Shown one piece after another: positions 19,221 to 27,101 of a stretch of DNA of 64,000 nucleotides. A model generated the notes under the pieces. That model made no database searches. It was not told where the DNA came from and worked only from the letters and a program-made list of their open reading frames with translations. This DNA is from Marivita sp. GX14005 (lineage in GTDB: Bacteria > Pseudomonadota > Alphaproteobacteria > Rhodobacterales > Rhodobacteraceae), in contig NZ_JAMCCQ010000001.1 in the NCBI RefSeq assembly GCF_023370775.1, forward strand, positions 930,001 through 994,000, in the 5' to 3' direction. Within the stretch, counting starts at the first letter, position 1. Each line of letters opens with the position of its first letter. The position numbers were made by a program, and so were the translations under genes.

Positions 19221-19663
19221 TCGGCACCGTCCGGTTCCAGCTTGACCCGCAATTCCCGCAAAACGGGGATCGCGGCGCGCACCTTATCCTCGCCCAGCTC
19301 GCCCATCATCTCGGTGATGAGCGGGGTGATCGCCGCAATCGCCGCATCGCGCGCCCGCGCTCCGGCCGGGCTGATCGATACCTGCTTGCGGCGCGCGTCG
19401 TCCCAATCTGGCCGGATATGCACATATCCCGCCACTTCCAGCTTGCGAAGCGTGTTCGTCATCGCCCCGCGCGTGACGTGGAAGGATTTGGCAAGCTGCG
19501 CCGGCGTTTTCTCCGCACCACCGCGGGCAAGCTGGTTCAGCACCGAGAAATGCGAGATTTCCATCCTGTCAGGCAGAACCCGCGTCAGGCGATTGCGCAG
19601 CAGCTGATCGGCGGTCAGCAACTCGCTGAAGAGCGAGATGGCAAGGGGGCTATTGTCGCTCAT
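19217..19663 (-). CDS. MarR-family transcriptional regulator
   Basis: A 148-residue winged-helix regulator: [13 protein letters not shown], then a recognition-helix region [29 protein letters not shown] and a wing [13 protein letters not shown], all typical MarR features. The ligand and targets are unknown. The ATG at 19663 is chosen over a GTG eight codons upstream; neither has a clear ribosome-binding site. The gene is followed by no same-strand partner; glutaredoxin and comF lie upstream on the same strand. Confidence 0.85.
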   Translation of the reverse strand: MSDNSPLAISLFSELLTADQLLRNRLTRVLPDRMEISHFSVLNQLARGGAEKTPAQLAKSFHVTRGAMTNTLRKLEVAGYVHIRPDWDDARRKQVSISPAGARARDAAIAAITPLITEMMGELGEDKVRAAIPVLRELRVKLEPDGAD

Positions 19664-19738
19664 GTGGCGGCCGCCGGCGGTTCGCACCGCTGCGCCGAAC
19701 GCGATGATTTGCGTCGACTCCGCCCCGCCCGCATCCGT

Positions 19739-19996
19739 TCAGGCCTTCAAGAGCGGATCGAGCTTGCCCGCACGCTCCAGCGCGTGGAGCTCATCGCAGC
19801 CGCCGATATGGCGCTCCCCGATGAAGATCTGCGGAACGGATGTCTTGCCCTTCGCGCGCTGCACCATTTCGGGTTTGCGGCCTGGATTGGCCCAGACATC
19901 GATTTCGGTATAGCTGGCGCCCTTGCGGTCCAAAAGGCTTTTGGCCGCGTGGCAGAATCCGCAAAGCGGGGATGTGTAAATCTCGATAGTCGGCAT
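19739..19996 (-). CDS. grxC: glutaredoxin (GrxC type)
   Basis: Glutathione-dependent disulfide reductase of 85 residues with the active site CGFC (Cys12, Cys15), the cis-proline TSVPQIF and the glutathione-binding GGCDEL. CGFC is intermediate between the classical CPYC and the monothiol CGFS; both cysteines are kept, so dithiol chemistry is possible. It lies 30 bases after comF on the same strand. Confidence 0.92.
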   Translation of the reverse strand: MPTIEIYTSPLCGFCHAAKSLLDRKGASYTEIDVWANPGRKPEMVQRAKGKTSVPQIFIGERHIGGCDELHALERAGKLDPLLKA

Positions 19997-20026
19997 GTCG
20001 GTTTCCTTTGCGCGTTTGTCGGAGAT

Positions 20027-20755
20027 TTAGGTCTCCTTTGCAACGCGCGCCATGACCGAAACGAAAATCCTTTGCGATTGCGCGGCACGGCACGCATCGG
20101 CACAAGCCGCCATCGTCGCACCGGAGGTCATCACATCGTCGACGAGCAGCACCGGGCGGCCGCGCAAAAGCGCTGTCCGTGCGGGATTCGCCCGGATCGC
20201 GCCGGAAACTTCCGTGAACCGCGCATCCCGGCTCTTGCCGTTGAGCGTTTCGGTGCGGCGGTGCCGTTGCAGCGCATCGGGGCAATAGCCCAGCCCGAGC
20301 CGCTTCGCCATCGCCTGCGCCAGCAGGGCGGACTGGTTGTACCTGCGCTTCAACAGCCGCCGCAGATGAAGCGGCACGGGTATGACGAGCGTATTCCCCG
20401 CCAGCGGTTCAGGAAGCGCGCCGATCATCCAGTCGGCGGCGGCGGAGACGATTTCGTGCCGGTCGCCATGTTTCAGCGCCAAAACCAGTTTGCGCCCGAT
20501 CCCGTCATATCTAAGCGGCGCGCGGCCCTGATCCCACGGTCGCGGCATCGCGAGGCAGGCGTCGCACTGCACGGCAACATCCGACGCACCCGGCAGCGGC
20601 ACACCGCACAGATCGCAAACCAGCCCGGTGATGAAGGGCGTATCGCGAAAGCACGCGGCACAAAGCCCGTTCTCCTGTTCCACCATCGTGCCGCAGGCGA
20701 TGCAGCCCGGCGGGTAGACCAGCCGCAACGCGGTTTGCAATCCGGTGTGCAGCAT
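20027..20755 (-). CDS. comF: ComF family phosphoribosyltransferase-like protein
   Basis: A 242-residue protein with an N-terminal four-cysteine zinc-finger-like region (CIAC, CAAC, CDLC, CDAC within about residues 18-68) and a C-terminal PRTase fold with the PRPP loop VLLVDDVMTSGAT. ComF proteins are linked to DNA uptake in naturally competent bacteria, but in alphaproteobacteria the role is not settled. It is divergent from the methyltransferase gene, with only 14 bases between start codons, so the promoters must overlap the coding regions. Confidence 0.9.
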   Translation of the reverse strand: MLHTGLQTALRLVYPPGCIACGTMVEQENGLCAACFRDTPFITGLVCDLCGVPLPGASDVAVQCDACLAMPRPWDQGRAPLRYDGIGRKLVLALKHGDRHEIVSAAADWMIGALPEPLAGNTLVIPVPLHLRRLLKRRYNQSALLAQAMAKRLGLGYCPDALQRHRRTETLNGKSRDARFTEVSGAIRANPARTALLRGRPVLLVDDVMTSGATMAACADACRAAQSQRIFVSVMARVAKET

Positions 20756-20769
20756 CCTATTTCCCGTTC

Positions 20770-21591
20770 ATGTCCGAAACGCCTCTTTTGACCGACCGCG
20801 CGGCGCTGAGCCGCCACCGGGCGCGTGCTTCGTCCGCGCCGGCGCTTTTCCTGCACGAGGAAGCGCGGGCCGACATCGAGGATCGCCTGAGTCTGGTTAA
20901 CAAATCCTTTCGCGATGCGGCGATCGTAACGCCTTTCGCCGAGGTGTGGCGCGATGCCTTCCCGGCGGCTAAAATCATACCCGATGCCGAGATGCTCGAT
21001 CTGGACGAGGCGGCGCATGATCTCGTCATCCACGCAATGGCGCTGCATTGGGCGAACGACCCTGTCGGCCAGCTCATCCAATGCCGCCGCGCACTGATAC
21101 CGGACGGGTTGCTGCTCGCGGCGTCGTTCGGCGGGCAGACTCTGCACGAATTGCGCGCGGCGATGGGGCAGGCGGAAATCGAGATCACCGGCGGGCTGTC
21201 TCCCCGCGTCGCACCGATGGCGGAGATCCGCGATCTCGGCGCGCTGCTGCAACGCGCGGGTCTGGCGTTGCCCGTCGCCGACAGCGCGGTGTTGACGGCG
21301 AGTTACCCGAGCGCGCTGCACCTCATGCGCGACCTGCGCGCGATGGGGGAGGCCAATGCCCTCTCCGCCCGGCTCAGGGCTCCGACCCGGCGCGGCGTCC
21401 TTCTGCGCGCGGCAGAGCTTTATGCCGAAGCCTATGGCGACGCGGGAGGCCGCGTTCCGGCGACGTTCGAACTGATTACACTGACCGGCTGGGCGCCCGA
21501 TGCCTCCCAACCGCAACCGCTTCGCCCCGGCTCCGCCGCCGCACGCCTTGCCGATGCGCTGGGCGCGACCGAAACGCCGCTAAAGGATTGA
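20770..21591 (+). CDS. BioC/NDUFAF5-like methyltransferase-fold protein
   Basis: A 273-residue protein resembling the BioC/NDUFAF5 class: the segments LVIHAMALHWANDPVGQLIQ, RRALIPDGLLLAASFGGQTL and ALHLMRDLRAMGE match the later methyltransferase motifs and C-terminal region of that family. The glycine-rich SAM motif I expected around residues 45-60 is not visible; that region reads RDAAIVTPFAEVWRDAF. The protein may therefore bind SAM atypically or not at all. NDUFAF5 in mitochondria hydroxylates a complex I subunit, so methylation should not be assumed. It is followed by hemH after 28 bases. Confidence 0.75.
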   Translation: MSETPLLTDRAALSRHRARASSAPALFLHEEARADIEDRLSLVNKSFRDAAIVTPFAEVWRDAFPAAKIIPDAEMLDLDEAAHDLVIHAMALHWANDPVGQLIQCRRALIPDGLLLAASFGGQTLHELRAAMGQAEIEITGGLSPRVAPMAEIRDLGALLQRAGLALPVADSAVLTASYPSALHLMRDLRAMGEANALSARLRAPTRRGVLLRAAELYAEAYGDAGGRVPATFELITLTGWAPDASQPQPLRPGSAAARLADALGATETPLKD

Positions 21592-21619
21592 CCCGCTCCG
21601 CCACGGGTTTAGGTAGCCG

Positions 21620-22708
21620 ATGAACAAGAACAAGGACGCAGGCCCGATGCTCGACGCCACAACACCGGAACACCGACCGACCCACGCCCCCGAAGATCAC
21701 CCGAAGATCAAGGCCGAGCGGGTCGGCATCCTGCTCGCCAATCTTGGCACGCCCGACGCCTATACCTACTGGCCAATGCGCCGTTACCTCAACGAGTTCC
21801 TTTCGGACCGCCGGGTGATCGATTACAGCCCGTGGAAATGGCAGCCGCTGCTGCAACTCGTGATCCTGTCGAAAAGGCCCTTCGCCTCCGGTGCGGCCTA
21901 TAAATCCATCTGGAACGAAGAGATCGGCGAAAGCCCTCTCATGACGATCACCAAGGCGCAGACGGCCAAGATGCAGGCCGCCCTGCGGGAACGCTACGGC
22001 GATCAGGTGATGGTCGATTTCTGCATGCGCTACGGCAATCCCTCGACCAAATCCAAGGTGCGCGAAATGGTTGATGCGGGCTGCCGAAAGATCCTGTTCT
22101 TTCCGCTTTATCCGCATTACGCCGGTGCCACATCGGCCACCGCGAACGATCAGTTCTTCCGCGCGCTGATGGAAGAAAAGTGGCAGCCGACGGTCCGCAC
22201 CGTCGATCCCTATTTCGAGCATCCGCTCTATATCGACGCGCTCGCGCAATCGATCGAGCGCGCCTATGGCGCACTCGACAAGCGGCCGGACATCCTTGTC
22301 ATGTCATATCATGGGATGCCGAAACGCTACCTTATGGAGGGCGATCCCTACCATTGTCAGTGCCAAAAGACGACGCGGCTCGTCAAGGAACGGCTCGGTT
22401 GGGACGATACCGATATCACCACGACGTTCCAGTCCGTGTTCGGCCCCGAGGAATGGCTGAAGCCCTATACCGTCGATCACGTCGCCGATCTTGCCCGCGA
22501 GGGCAAAACGAACATCGCCGTCGCGGCCCCGGCCTTTTCGGCCGACTGCATTGAAACGCTGGAAGAGATCAACGAGGAGATCAAGGAAAGCTTCGAAGAA
22601 GCGGGGGGCAAGACCTTCACCTATATTCCGTGCCTCAACGACGACGATGCGCATATCAAGGCGCTGTCCGCAGTGATCGAGGAAAATATGCGCGGCTGGC
22701 TTGAATAA
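21620..22708 (+). CDS. hemH: ferrochelatase
   Basis: Inserts ferrous iron into protoporphyrin IX, the last step of heme b synthesis, at the membrane. The 362-residue protein has VGILLANLGTPDA at the N-terminal domain, GNPSTKSKVREM, LYPHYAGATSATAND, the catalytic-histidine segment MSYHGMPKRYL, and the conserved AFSADCIETLEEI with a catalytic glutamate. The 25-30-residue N-terminal extension is polar and probably unstructured; an alternative ATG lies at 21647. A strong bidirectional terminator follows. Confidence 0.96.
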   Translation: MNKNKDAGPMLDATTPEHRPTHAPEDHPKIKAERVGILLANLGTPDAYTYWPMRRYLNEFLSDRRVIDYSPWKWQPLLQLVILSKRPFASGAAYKSIWNEEIGESPLMTITKAQTAKMQAALRERYGDQVMVDFCMRYGNPSTKSKVREMVDAGCRKILFFPLYPHYAGATSATANDQFFRALMEEKWQPTVRTVDPYFEHPLYIDALAQSIERAYGALDKRPDILVMSYHGMPKRYLMEGDPYHCQCQKTTRLVKERLGWDDTDITTTFQSVFGPEEWLKPYTVDHVADLAREGKTNIAVAAPAFSADCIETLEEINEEIKESFEEAGGKTFTYIPCLNDDDAHIKALSAVIEENMRGWLE

Positions 22709-22725
22709 AGAGCCCCCGAAACACA

Positions 22726-22755
22726 AAAAAGGCGGTGCAGATGCACCGCCTTTTT
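22726..22755. terminator. bidirectional intrinsic terminator between hemH and the small membrane protein gene
   Basis: A 14-bp perfect stem (AAAAAGGCGGTGCA, 22726-22739, with TGCACCGCCTTTTT, 22742-22755) has a T-tract on both strands: TTTTT on plus, TTTTTT on minus. It serves hemH from the left and the small gene at 22778-22969 from the right. Confidence 0.93.
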
Positions 22756-22777
22756 CGTTTCCGTCATCCGGTATGGA

Positions 22778-22969
22778 TCAGTCGGCAGCGGCAGCAGCCA
22801 GCAGCGCGACCACGATCAGCGGGATGATGAGACCAGCGGACGAAGACGTGGCTTGTGCTTCTTCAACAACAACCACGGGCTCCATGACCACGTCGTCTTT
22901 TGCGTAGGAACCAGCCATTGCTGTCGAAGCAGCACCGGCAAACGCAGCGGCGAGTACGAGTTTTTTCAT
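22778..22969 (-). CDS. small secreted/membrane protein of unknown function (63 aa)
   Basis: A 63-residue protein with a signal peptide (MKKLVLAAAFAGAASTAMA, probable cleavage after AMA), a short acidic middle (DDVVMEPVVVVEEAQ) and a C-terminal hydrophobic segment (about 46-61) ending in Asp. The ATG at 22969 has a strong GGAGG site, spaced 6 bases, and is much better than the longer frame. The gene has its own terminator. Similar very small proteins next to hemH occur in other Rhodobacteraceae, from memory, sometimes mislabelled as ferrochelatase. Function unknown; no enzyme motif is present. Confidence 0.75.
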   Translation of the reverse strand: MKKLVLAAAFAGAASTAMAGSYAKDDVVMEPVVVVEEAQATSSSAGLIIPLIVVALLAAAAAD

Positions 22970-23117
22970 GTTAACCTCCAGATATTCGCCAATCGGTGCG
23001 CACACAGCATCACACGACCAGCACCCAAGACTTACCTCGTAACCCGTTCTAACCAGCTTATCCGCGCAAAAGCAAACCCATCTTATCGCTGGACTTTTCA
23101 GCGTGGTTGCCGTGTCG

Positions 23118-23717
23118 TCAAATTAGCAACACCTGCGTGCCGACCTTGGCGAGCGCGTAAAGCTCTTCGATGTGCTCGTTGTAAAGCCCGATGCATCCGT
23201 TCGAGGACCGCCGCCCGATCTTGCGCGTATCATGCGTGCCGTGGATGCGGTAATAGGTCCAGCTCAGGTGCAGCGCGCGCGTGCCGAGCGGGTTGTCCGG
23301 CCCCGGCGGCACATAGTCCGGCCAATCGGGGTCGCGCTTCTTCATCGCGGGGGTTGGTCGCCAGTCGGGCGCGGGATCCTTGAAGGTCACGCGCGTGCGT
23401 CCGCGCCGCGTCAGGTCTTCGGTCAAAGGAACGGAGGACGGGTAAAGCCGGTAATTTCCGTTCTCGGCCCAGAAATGAAGGGCGCGCGAATCGATGTCCA
23501 CCAGGATCGCGCCGTTGTTCAGATCGCTGAAATACGGCCGCCAATCGAGCGTGCGGAAGCTGGAGATGTTACGCCGCACCGATTGCGACAGATCGCGCTC
23601 CATCTCGACCGTGGCCGCACTATTGACGTTCTGCGCCATCGCCGGCGTTGCGAGAAGCGCGGCAGACCCGGCCAGGAACGCCCGGCGGTTTACGGGAAAT
23701 CGCGGTGTTTTCGCCAT
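23118..23717 (-). CDS. L,D-transpeptidase (YkuD domain), Tat-exported
   Basis: A 199-residue periplasmic enzyme predicted to form peptidoglycan 3-3 cross-links or attach proteins to the wall. The N-terminus NRRAFLAGSAALLATPAMA is a twin-arginine signal. The YkuD catalytic signature is complete: IHGTHD, then SSNGCIGLYNEH with the nucleophilic cysteine about residue 175. Substrate choice among cross-linking, Braun-lipoprotein-like attachment and hydrolysis cannot be told from sequence. A promoter-like element lies 46 bases upstream. Confidence 0.9.
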   Translation of the reverse strand: MAKTPRFPVNRRAFLAGSAALLATPAMAQNVNSAATVEMERDLSQSVRRNISSFRTLDWRPYFSDLNNGAILVDIDSRALHFWAENGNYRLYPSSVPLTEDLTRRGRTRVTFKDPAPDWRPTPAMKKRDPDWPDYVPPGPDNPLGTRALHLSWTYYRIHGTHDTRKIGRRSSNGCIGLYNEHIEELYALAKVGTQVLLI

Positions 23718-23762
23718 GTCTTAGCCCTCTTCTTAACCAATCAGTGGTCTCAACCAGAGATC

Positions 23763-23791
23763 TATATATGACTTGAATGCCGCAGTCGCAA
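23763..23791 (-). promoter_or_regulatory. predicted promoter of the Tat-exported L,D-transpeptidase gene
   Basis: On the minus strand TTGCGA (23791-23786), a 17-base spacer and TATATA (23768-23763) resemble a sigma-70 promoter. It lies in the 173-base gap between this gene and the divergent CAP-domain gene. No separate promoter for the CAP gene is clear. Confidence 0.35.
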
Positions 23792-23890
23792 TTCAAAGGA
23801 ATGAGAGATCGGCAAATCGCGGCTTTGTGTGTTTGCGCCCCTCTGTCTGGAGGGCTAAGCCGGGGGGCATGAACAATTCGGGTGGCTATG

Positions 23891-24445
23891 ATGAAGCGTT
23901 CGACATTTTTGCTGGGTGCGGCTGCACTGGCTTTGACGGCATGTGCCGGCGCTCCGCCGCCGACAACGCTGGGCCCGGATGGCAAGCCGCTGCCGAAACT
24001 CTACCGTATCGGCCCCGGTGACAAGGCGCAGATCCAGTTTCGCATGCTCGATGCGATCAATGCGTTGCGTCAGGCAAAGGGCGTCGCCCCGCTTGAGCTC
24101 AACTCGCGCCTTACCGCCGCCGCCGCGACCCATGCACGCGATATGAGCGCCCAGAACCGCCCGTGGCATTTCGGCTCCGACGGCTCATCGCCGATCACCC
24201 GCATCCAGCGGGCCGGATATGACGGGCGCCTCGTCGGGGAGGCGATCTCCGAAACCTACGAGACAGAGCTTGAAACGCTCGGTGCGTGGATGGATGCGCC
24301 AAACACGCGGACGGTCATTCTCGATCCGACGGCGCGGGACATGGGCTTTTCCTGGTATCAGGAATCCAACGGCAAGATCTGGTGGAATCTCGTGCTTGGC
24401 GCGCCGGGCGAATCGGGCTTCATCCCCGTCAACGCCCCCGCCTGA
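23891..24445 (+). CDS. CAP/SCP-domain lipoprotein
   Basis: A 184-residue exported protein with a lipobox (LALTAC, lipidated Cys about residue 17). A CAP (CRISP/antigen 5/PR-1) domain follows: MLDAINALRQAKGVAPLELNSRLTAAAATHARDMSAQNRPWHFG, then RIQRAGYDGRLVGEAIS. The canonical HxxxN-type bacterial CAP residues are only partly recognisable. Role unknown; bacterial CAP proteins are often envelope-associated. Of two adjacent ATGs (23888, 23891) the second has better spacing from GGGTGG. It lies between two L,D-transpeptidase genes. Confidence 0.8.
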   Translation: MKRSTFLLGAAALALTACAGAPPPTTLGPDGKPLPKLYRIGPGDKAQIQFRMLDAINALRQAKGVAPLELNSRLTAAAATHARDMSAQNRPWHFGSDGSSPITRIQRAGYDGRLVGEAISETYETELETLGAWMDAPNTRTVILDPTARDMGFSWYQESNGKIWWNLVLGAPGESGFIPVNAPA

Positions 24446-24502
24446 AGCGCCAACTTCACACGAACACATACGGGATGAGGCGTCACCGCCTCACCCGCCC
24501 TG

Positions 24503-24991
24503 TCACGGCGTGATCGTGATCGGCGTTCCGTCGCGGACCATCGCATAGATCTCGCGCATCTGCCGATTGGTCACGGCGATACATCCGGCCGTCCAGTCCT
24601 GGCCACCCTTGCGATATTTCCACGGCCTTCCATGAATGAAGATATCGCCGCCGGGCGATTTGCCCATCGTGCTGGCAATCTCGATATCGCGCGGGCGGGG
24701 ATAATCGATGCCGATCGACAGATAGAACTTGCTGTTCGGATTGCGCTTGTCGATCAGATACTCGCCTTCCGGCGTTTTGCCATCGCCCTCGATCTGCTTG
24801 TGCCCCTCGGGCGCGAAGCCAAGGCCCACGTCATAGCTTTCAAGCACCTGATTGTGATGCAGCAAATACATTCGCCGCATGCCCTTGTTGACGATCACAC
24901 GGGTCACTTCTGGCCCGTCATAGGTCTGAAACTTGCTCGCACAGCCCGATAGCCCGAGGGCCACGGTCAATAATAAAATCAGCCGAAACAT
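24503..24991 (-). CDS. L,D-transpeptidase family lipoprotein (ErfK/YkuD)
   Basis: A 162-residue lipoprotein: hydrophobic signal ending LGLSGCAS (lipobox cysteine near residue 17), then a compact YkuD domain with VIVNKGMRRMYLLH, GDGKTPEGEYLIDKRN, FIHGRPW and the catalytic cysteine in DWTAGCIAVTN. This is the short YafK-like form; relatives include enzymes that detach or attach lipoprotein from peptidoglycan. An ATG at 24991 is used; a GTG three codons upstream is an alternative. It converges with the CAP-domain gene, 57 bases apart. Confidence 0.87.
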   Translation of the reverse strand: MFRLILLLTVALGLSGCASKFQTYDGPEVTRVIVNKGMRRMYLLHHNQVLESYDVGLGFAPEGHKQIEGDGKTPEGEYLIDKRNPNSKFYLSIGIDYPRPRDIEIASTMGKSPGGDIFIHGRPWKYRKGGQDWTAGCIAVTNRQMREIYAMVRDGTPITITP

Positions 24992-25065
24992 GCCTGCCAC
25001 ACCGCTCTTGGTTTTTTTGGCAGGCTACACCAAAACCGTGGCGATTGCGAAAGGAAATGAAAAGC

Positions 25066-25845
25066 TCACCGCTCTCCGAGCCGTTTTTCTATGGCCTCCA
25101 GCCGGTGCAACACCTCGTCACGATAGGCGTCCGTTCTCTCGTTCGATTCCTCGGCATGGGCGTCCTGCATTGAATTGACGATCAGGCCGACCAGCAGGTT
25201 CACCACCGCGAAGGTCGTGACCATGATAAACGGCACGAAGAACGCCCAGGCATAGGGGTAGACATCCATCACCGGGCGGACGATGCCCATCGACCAGGAT
25301 TCCAGCGTCATGATCTGGAATAGCGAATAGGCCGAGCTTCCCAGATCGCCGAACCATTGCGGGAACGCATCGCCGAAGATCTTGGTCGCCATCACCGCGC
25401 CGATATAGAAGATCAACGCCATCAGCAGGAATACACTGCCCATGCCGGGAAGCGCGGTGACGAAGCCTTCGACGACGCGCCGCAGGCGCGGTGTGGCCGA
25501 CACCACGCGCAGGATTCGCAGGATGCGCAGCGCGCGCAGCACCGAAAAGCCCTGTGTCGCCGGCACGAGCGCGATGCCGACGATGACGAAATCGAAAAGG
25601 TTCCATCCGCTTCGAAAGAACCGAAACCCGTGCGCATAGATTTTCAGAACGATCTCGATCACGAAGATCGCCAAACAGGCGGCATCCAGCGCGAGGATCA
25701 GCGGCCCCGCGACGGCCATGATCCTGTCCGATGTCTCCATCCCGAGCAGGATCGCGTTGAACACGATCACACCGATGATGAAATTCGTCACCCATGGCTG
25801 CGCCATGAACGCTGCAACCTTTTCTTGCATCGACCTCCCTCTCAT
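25066..25845 (-). CDS. NaChBac/NavSp-type voltage-gated sodium channel
   Basis: A 259-residue single-repeat six-segment channel subunit, expected to tetramerise in the inner membrane. S4 carries four regularly spaced arginines in LRALRILRILR (about 103-113). The pore loop has the selectivity filter TLESWSM (180-186), the same as I recall for NavSp1 from Ruegeria (Silicibacter) pomeroyi. The cytoplasmic C-terminus (about 235-259) is a heptad-like coiled coil. The ATG at 25845 overlaps the rlmD-like stop (ATGA); an internal ATG at 25830 with GGGAGG close upstream is an alternative start. Such channels are common in marine bacteria. Confidence 0.92.
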   Translation of the reverse strand: MRGRSMQEKVAAFMAQPWVTNFIIGVIVFNAILLGMETSDRIMAVAGPLILALDAACLAIFVIEIVLKIYAHGFRFFRSGWNLFDFVIVGIALVPATQGFSVLRALRILRILRVVSATPRLRRVVEGFVTALPGMGSVFLLMALIFYIGAVMATKIFGDAFPQWFGDLGSSAYSLFQIMTLESWSMGIVRPVMDVYPYAWAFFVPFIMVTTFAVVNLLVGLIVNSMQDAHAEESNERTDAYRDEVLHRLEAIEKRLGER

Positions 25846-27062
25846 GACCTGCGGCGCAGAAGCGCCACCAGTTCCACATGGGTGGACCAGCGAAACTGGT
25901 CAACCACCCTGACCCATTCCAGATCGTATCCCGCCGCGATCAGCGTCGCGGTATCGCGCGCGAATGTCGCCGGATTGCAGGACACATGCGCGATCCGCGG
26001 CACGGCGGCCTTTGCCACTTGCGCGACCTGCGCCGCCGCACCGGCACGCGGGGGGTCTATCACGACGGCATCGAAGCGGGAAAGCTCCTCCGGCAAGAGC
26101 GGATCGCGGAAGAGATCGCGCGCCTCGTGGGTGATGCGCTTCAGCCCTTCGGTGTTGCGCCACGCATGATCGAGTGCGCGCATCATCGCGCGATCCCCTT
26201 CGACCGCATGAACCGGCGCGCTCTCGGTCAGGGGCAGGGCGAATGTCCCGCACCCGGCGAAGAGGTCCACGACGCGTTTCGCCCCGGTTAGAGCCTGTTT
26301 CACGGCGTCCACCAACGCGGTCTCGCCTTCCCTGGTGGCCTGCAGGAACGCACCGGGCGGCAGTGTCACCTCGGCCCGGCCGAGCCGCAGCACAGGTGCA
26401 CGGCGCTGCAGCGCGATCTCCCCGTCCCAAGCGATCCGGGCAAGATCATGCGCACGCGCAATTTCGGCCAGCGATTGGTGCAGCGTGGTATCGAGCGGCT
26501 TGCCCCCCTGCACCGCAACATCGAGCCCGGTCTCTGTCAGCGTGACGAGAACCGACAATTCGCCCTTGCGCGACGCCCCGGCCACGCCCAGCGCCTCGAC
26601 CATCGGCAAGGCGGCGACCAGCTCGGGATGCACGAGGATGCAATTCGGAACCGCAATGATCACGTCCGACGCTTTCATGTGAAATCCCGCCAGCGCGCCT
26701 TTCTTGGTGCGGCGCACCGAAAACGCGGCGCGGCGTCTTGAGCGGGGTGGCGAGGTGATGGGCAGGTCGGGATCAGCCGCAATCCCCTGCTGCGCCAGCG
26801 CCTGCCGCACCGCGTCGCGCTTCCATTCGGCAACGAAACCGTCTGCCGCATGCTGCAACTGGCAGCCACCGCAAGCGCGTGCATGGGGGCAAGGCGGCGC
26901 CACCCGGTCGGCGGAGGGTGTGAGGATACGCATATCGCGCAGCACATCGCCCTCACGCGTTCCGGTCACGCGCTCGCCCGGCAACGCGCCGGGGACGTAA
27001 ACCGGCCCTTCCGCGATCCCGTCGCCAAGATGACCAAGCCGTTCGATCGTCAATTCCGTCAT
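25842..27062 (-). CDS. 23S rRNA (uracil-5-)methyltransferase, RlmD/RumA family
   Basis: A 406-residue RNA m5U methyltransferase. It has a short N-terminal TRAM-like beta-barrel, an Fe-S cluster cysteine set (Cys58, Cys64, Cys67 in CPHARACGGC, plus a Cys near residue 140), the SAM motif VVDLFAGCGTFALPL, DPPRAG and the catalytic cysteine in HVSCNPATFARD. RlmD, RlmC and related RlmCD enzymes cannot be separated by eye, so no symbol is assigned. It starts 39 bases after the ABC transporter gene on the same strand. Confidence 0.9.
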   Translation of the reverse strand: MTELTIERLGHLGDGIAEGPVYVPGALPGERVTGTREGDVLRDMRILTPSADRVAPPCPHARACGGCQLQHAADGFVAEWKRDAVRQALAQQGIAADPDLPITSPPRSRRRAAFSVRRTKKGALAGFHMKASDVIIAVPNCILVHPELVAALPMVEALGVAGASRKGELSVLVTLTETGLDVAVQGGKPLDTTLHQSLAEIARAHDLARIAWDGEIALQRRAPVLRLGRAEVTLPPGAFLQATREGETALVDAVKQALTGAKRVVDLFAGCGTFALPLTESAPVHAVEGDRAMMRALDHAWRNTEGLKRITHEARDLFRDPLLPEELSRFDAVVIDPPRAGAAAQVAQVAKAAVPRIAHVSCNPATFARDTATLIAAGYDLEWVRVVDQFRWSTHVELVALLRRRS

Positions 27063-27101
27063 GCGCCGGCTTTTGCCCCACCCACGCTGGCCCGTCGAGC
27101 C

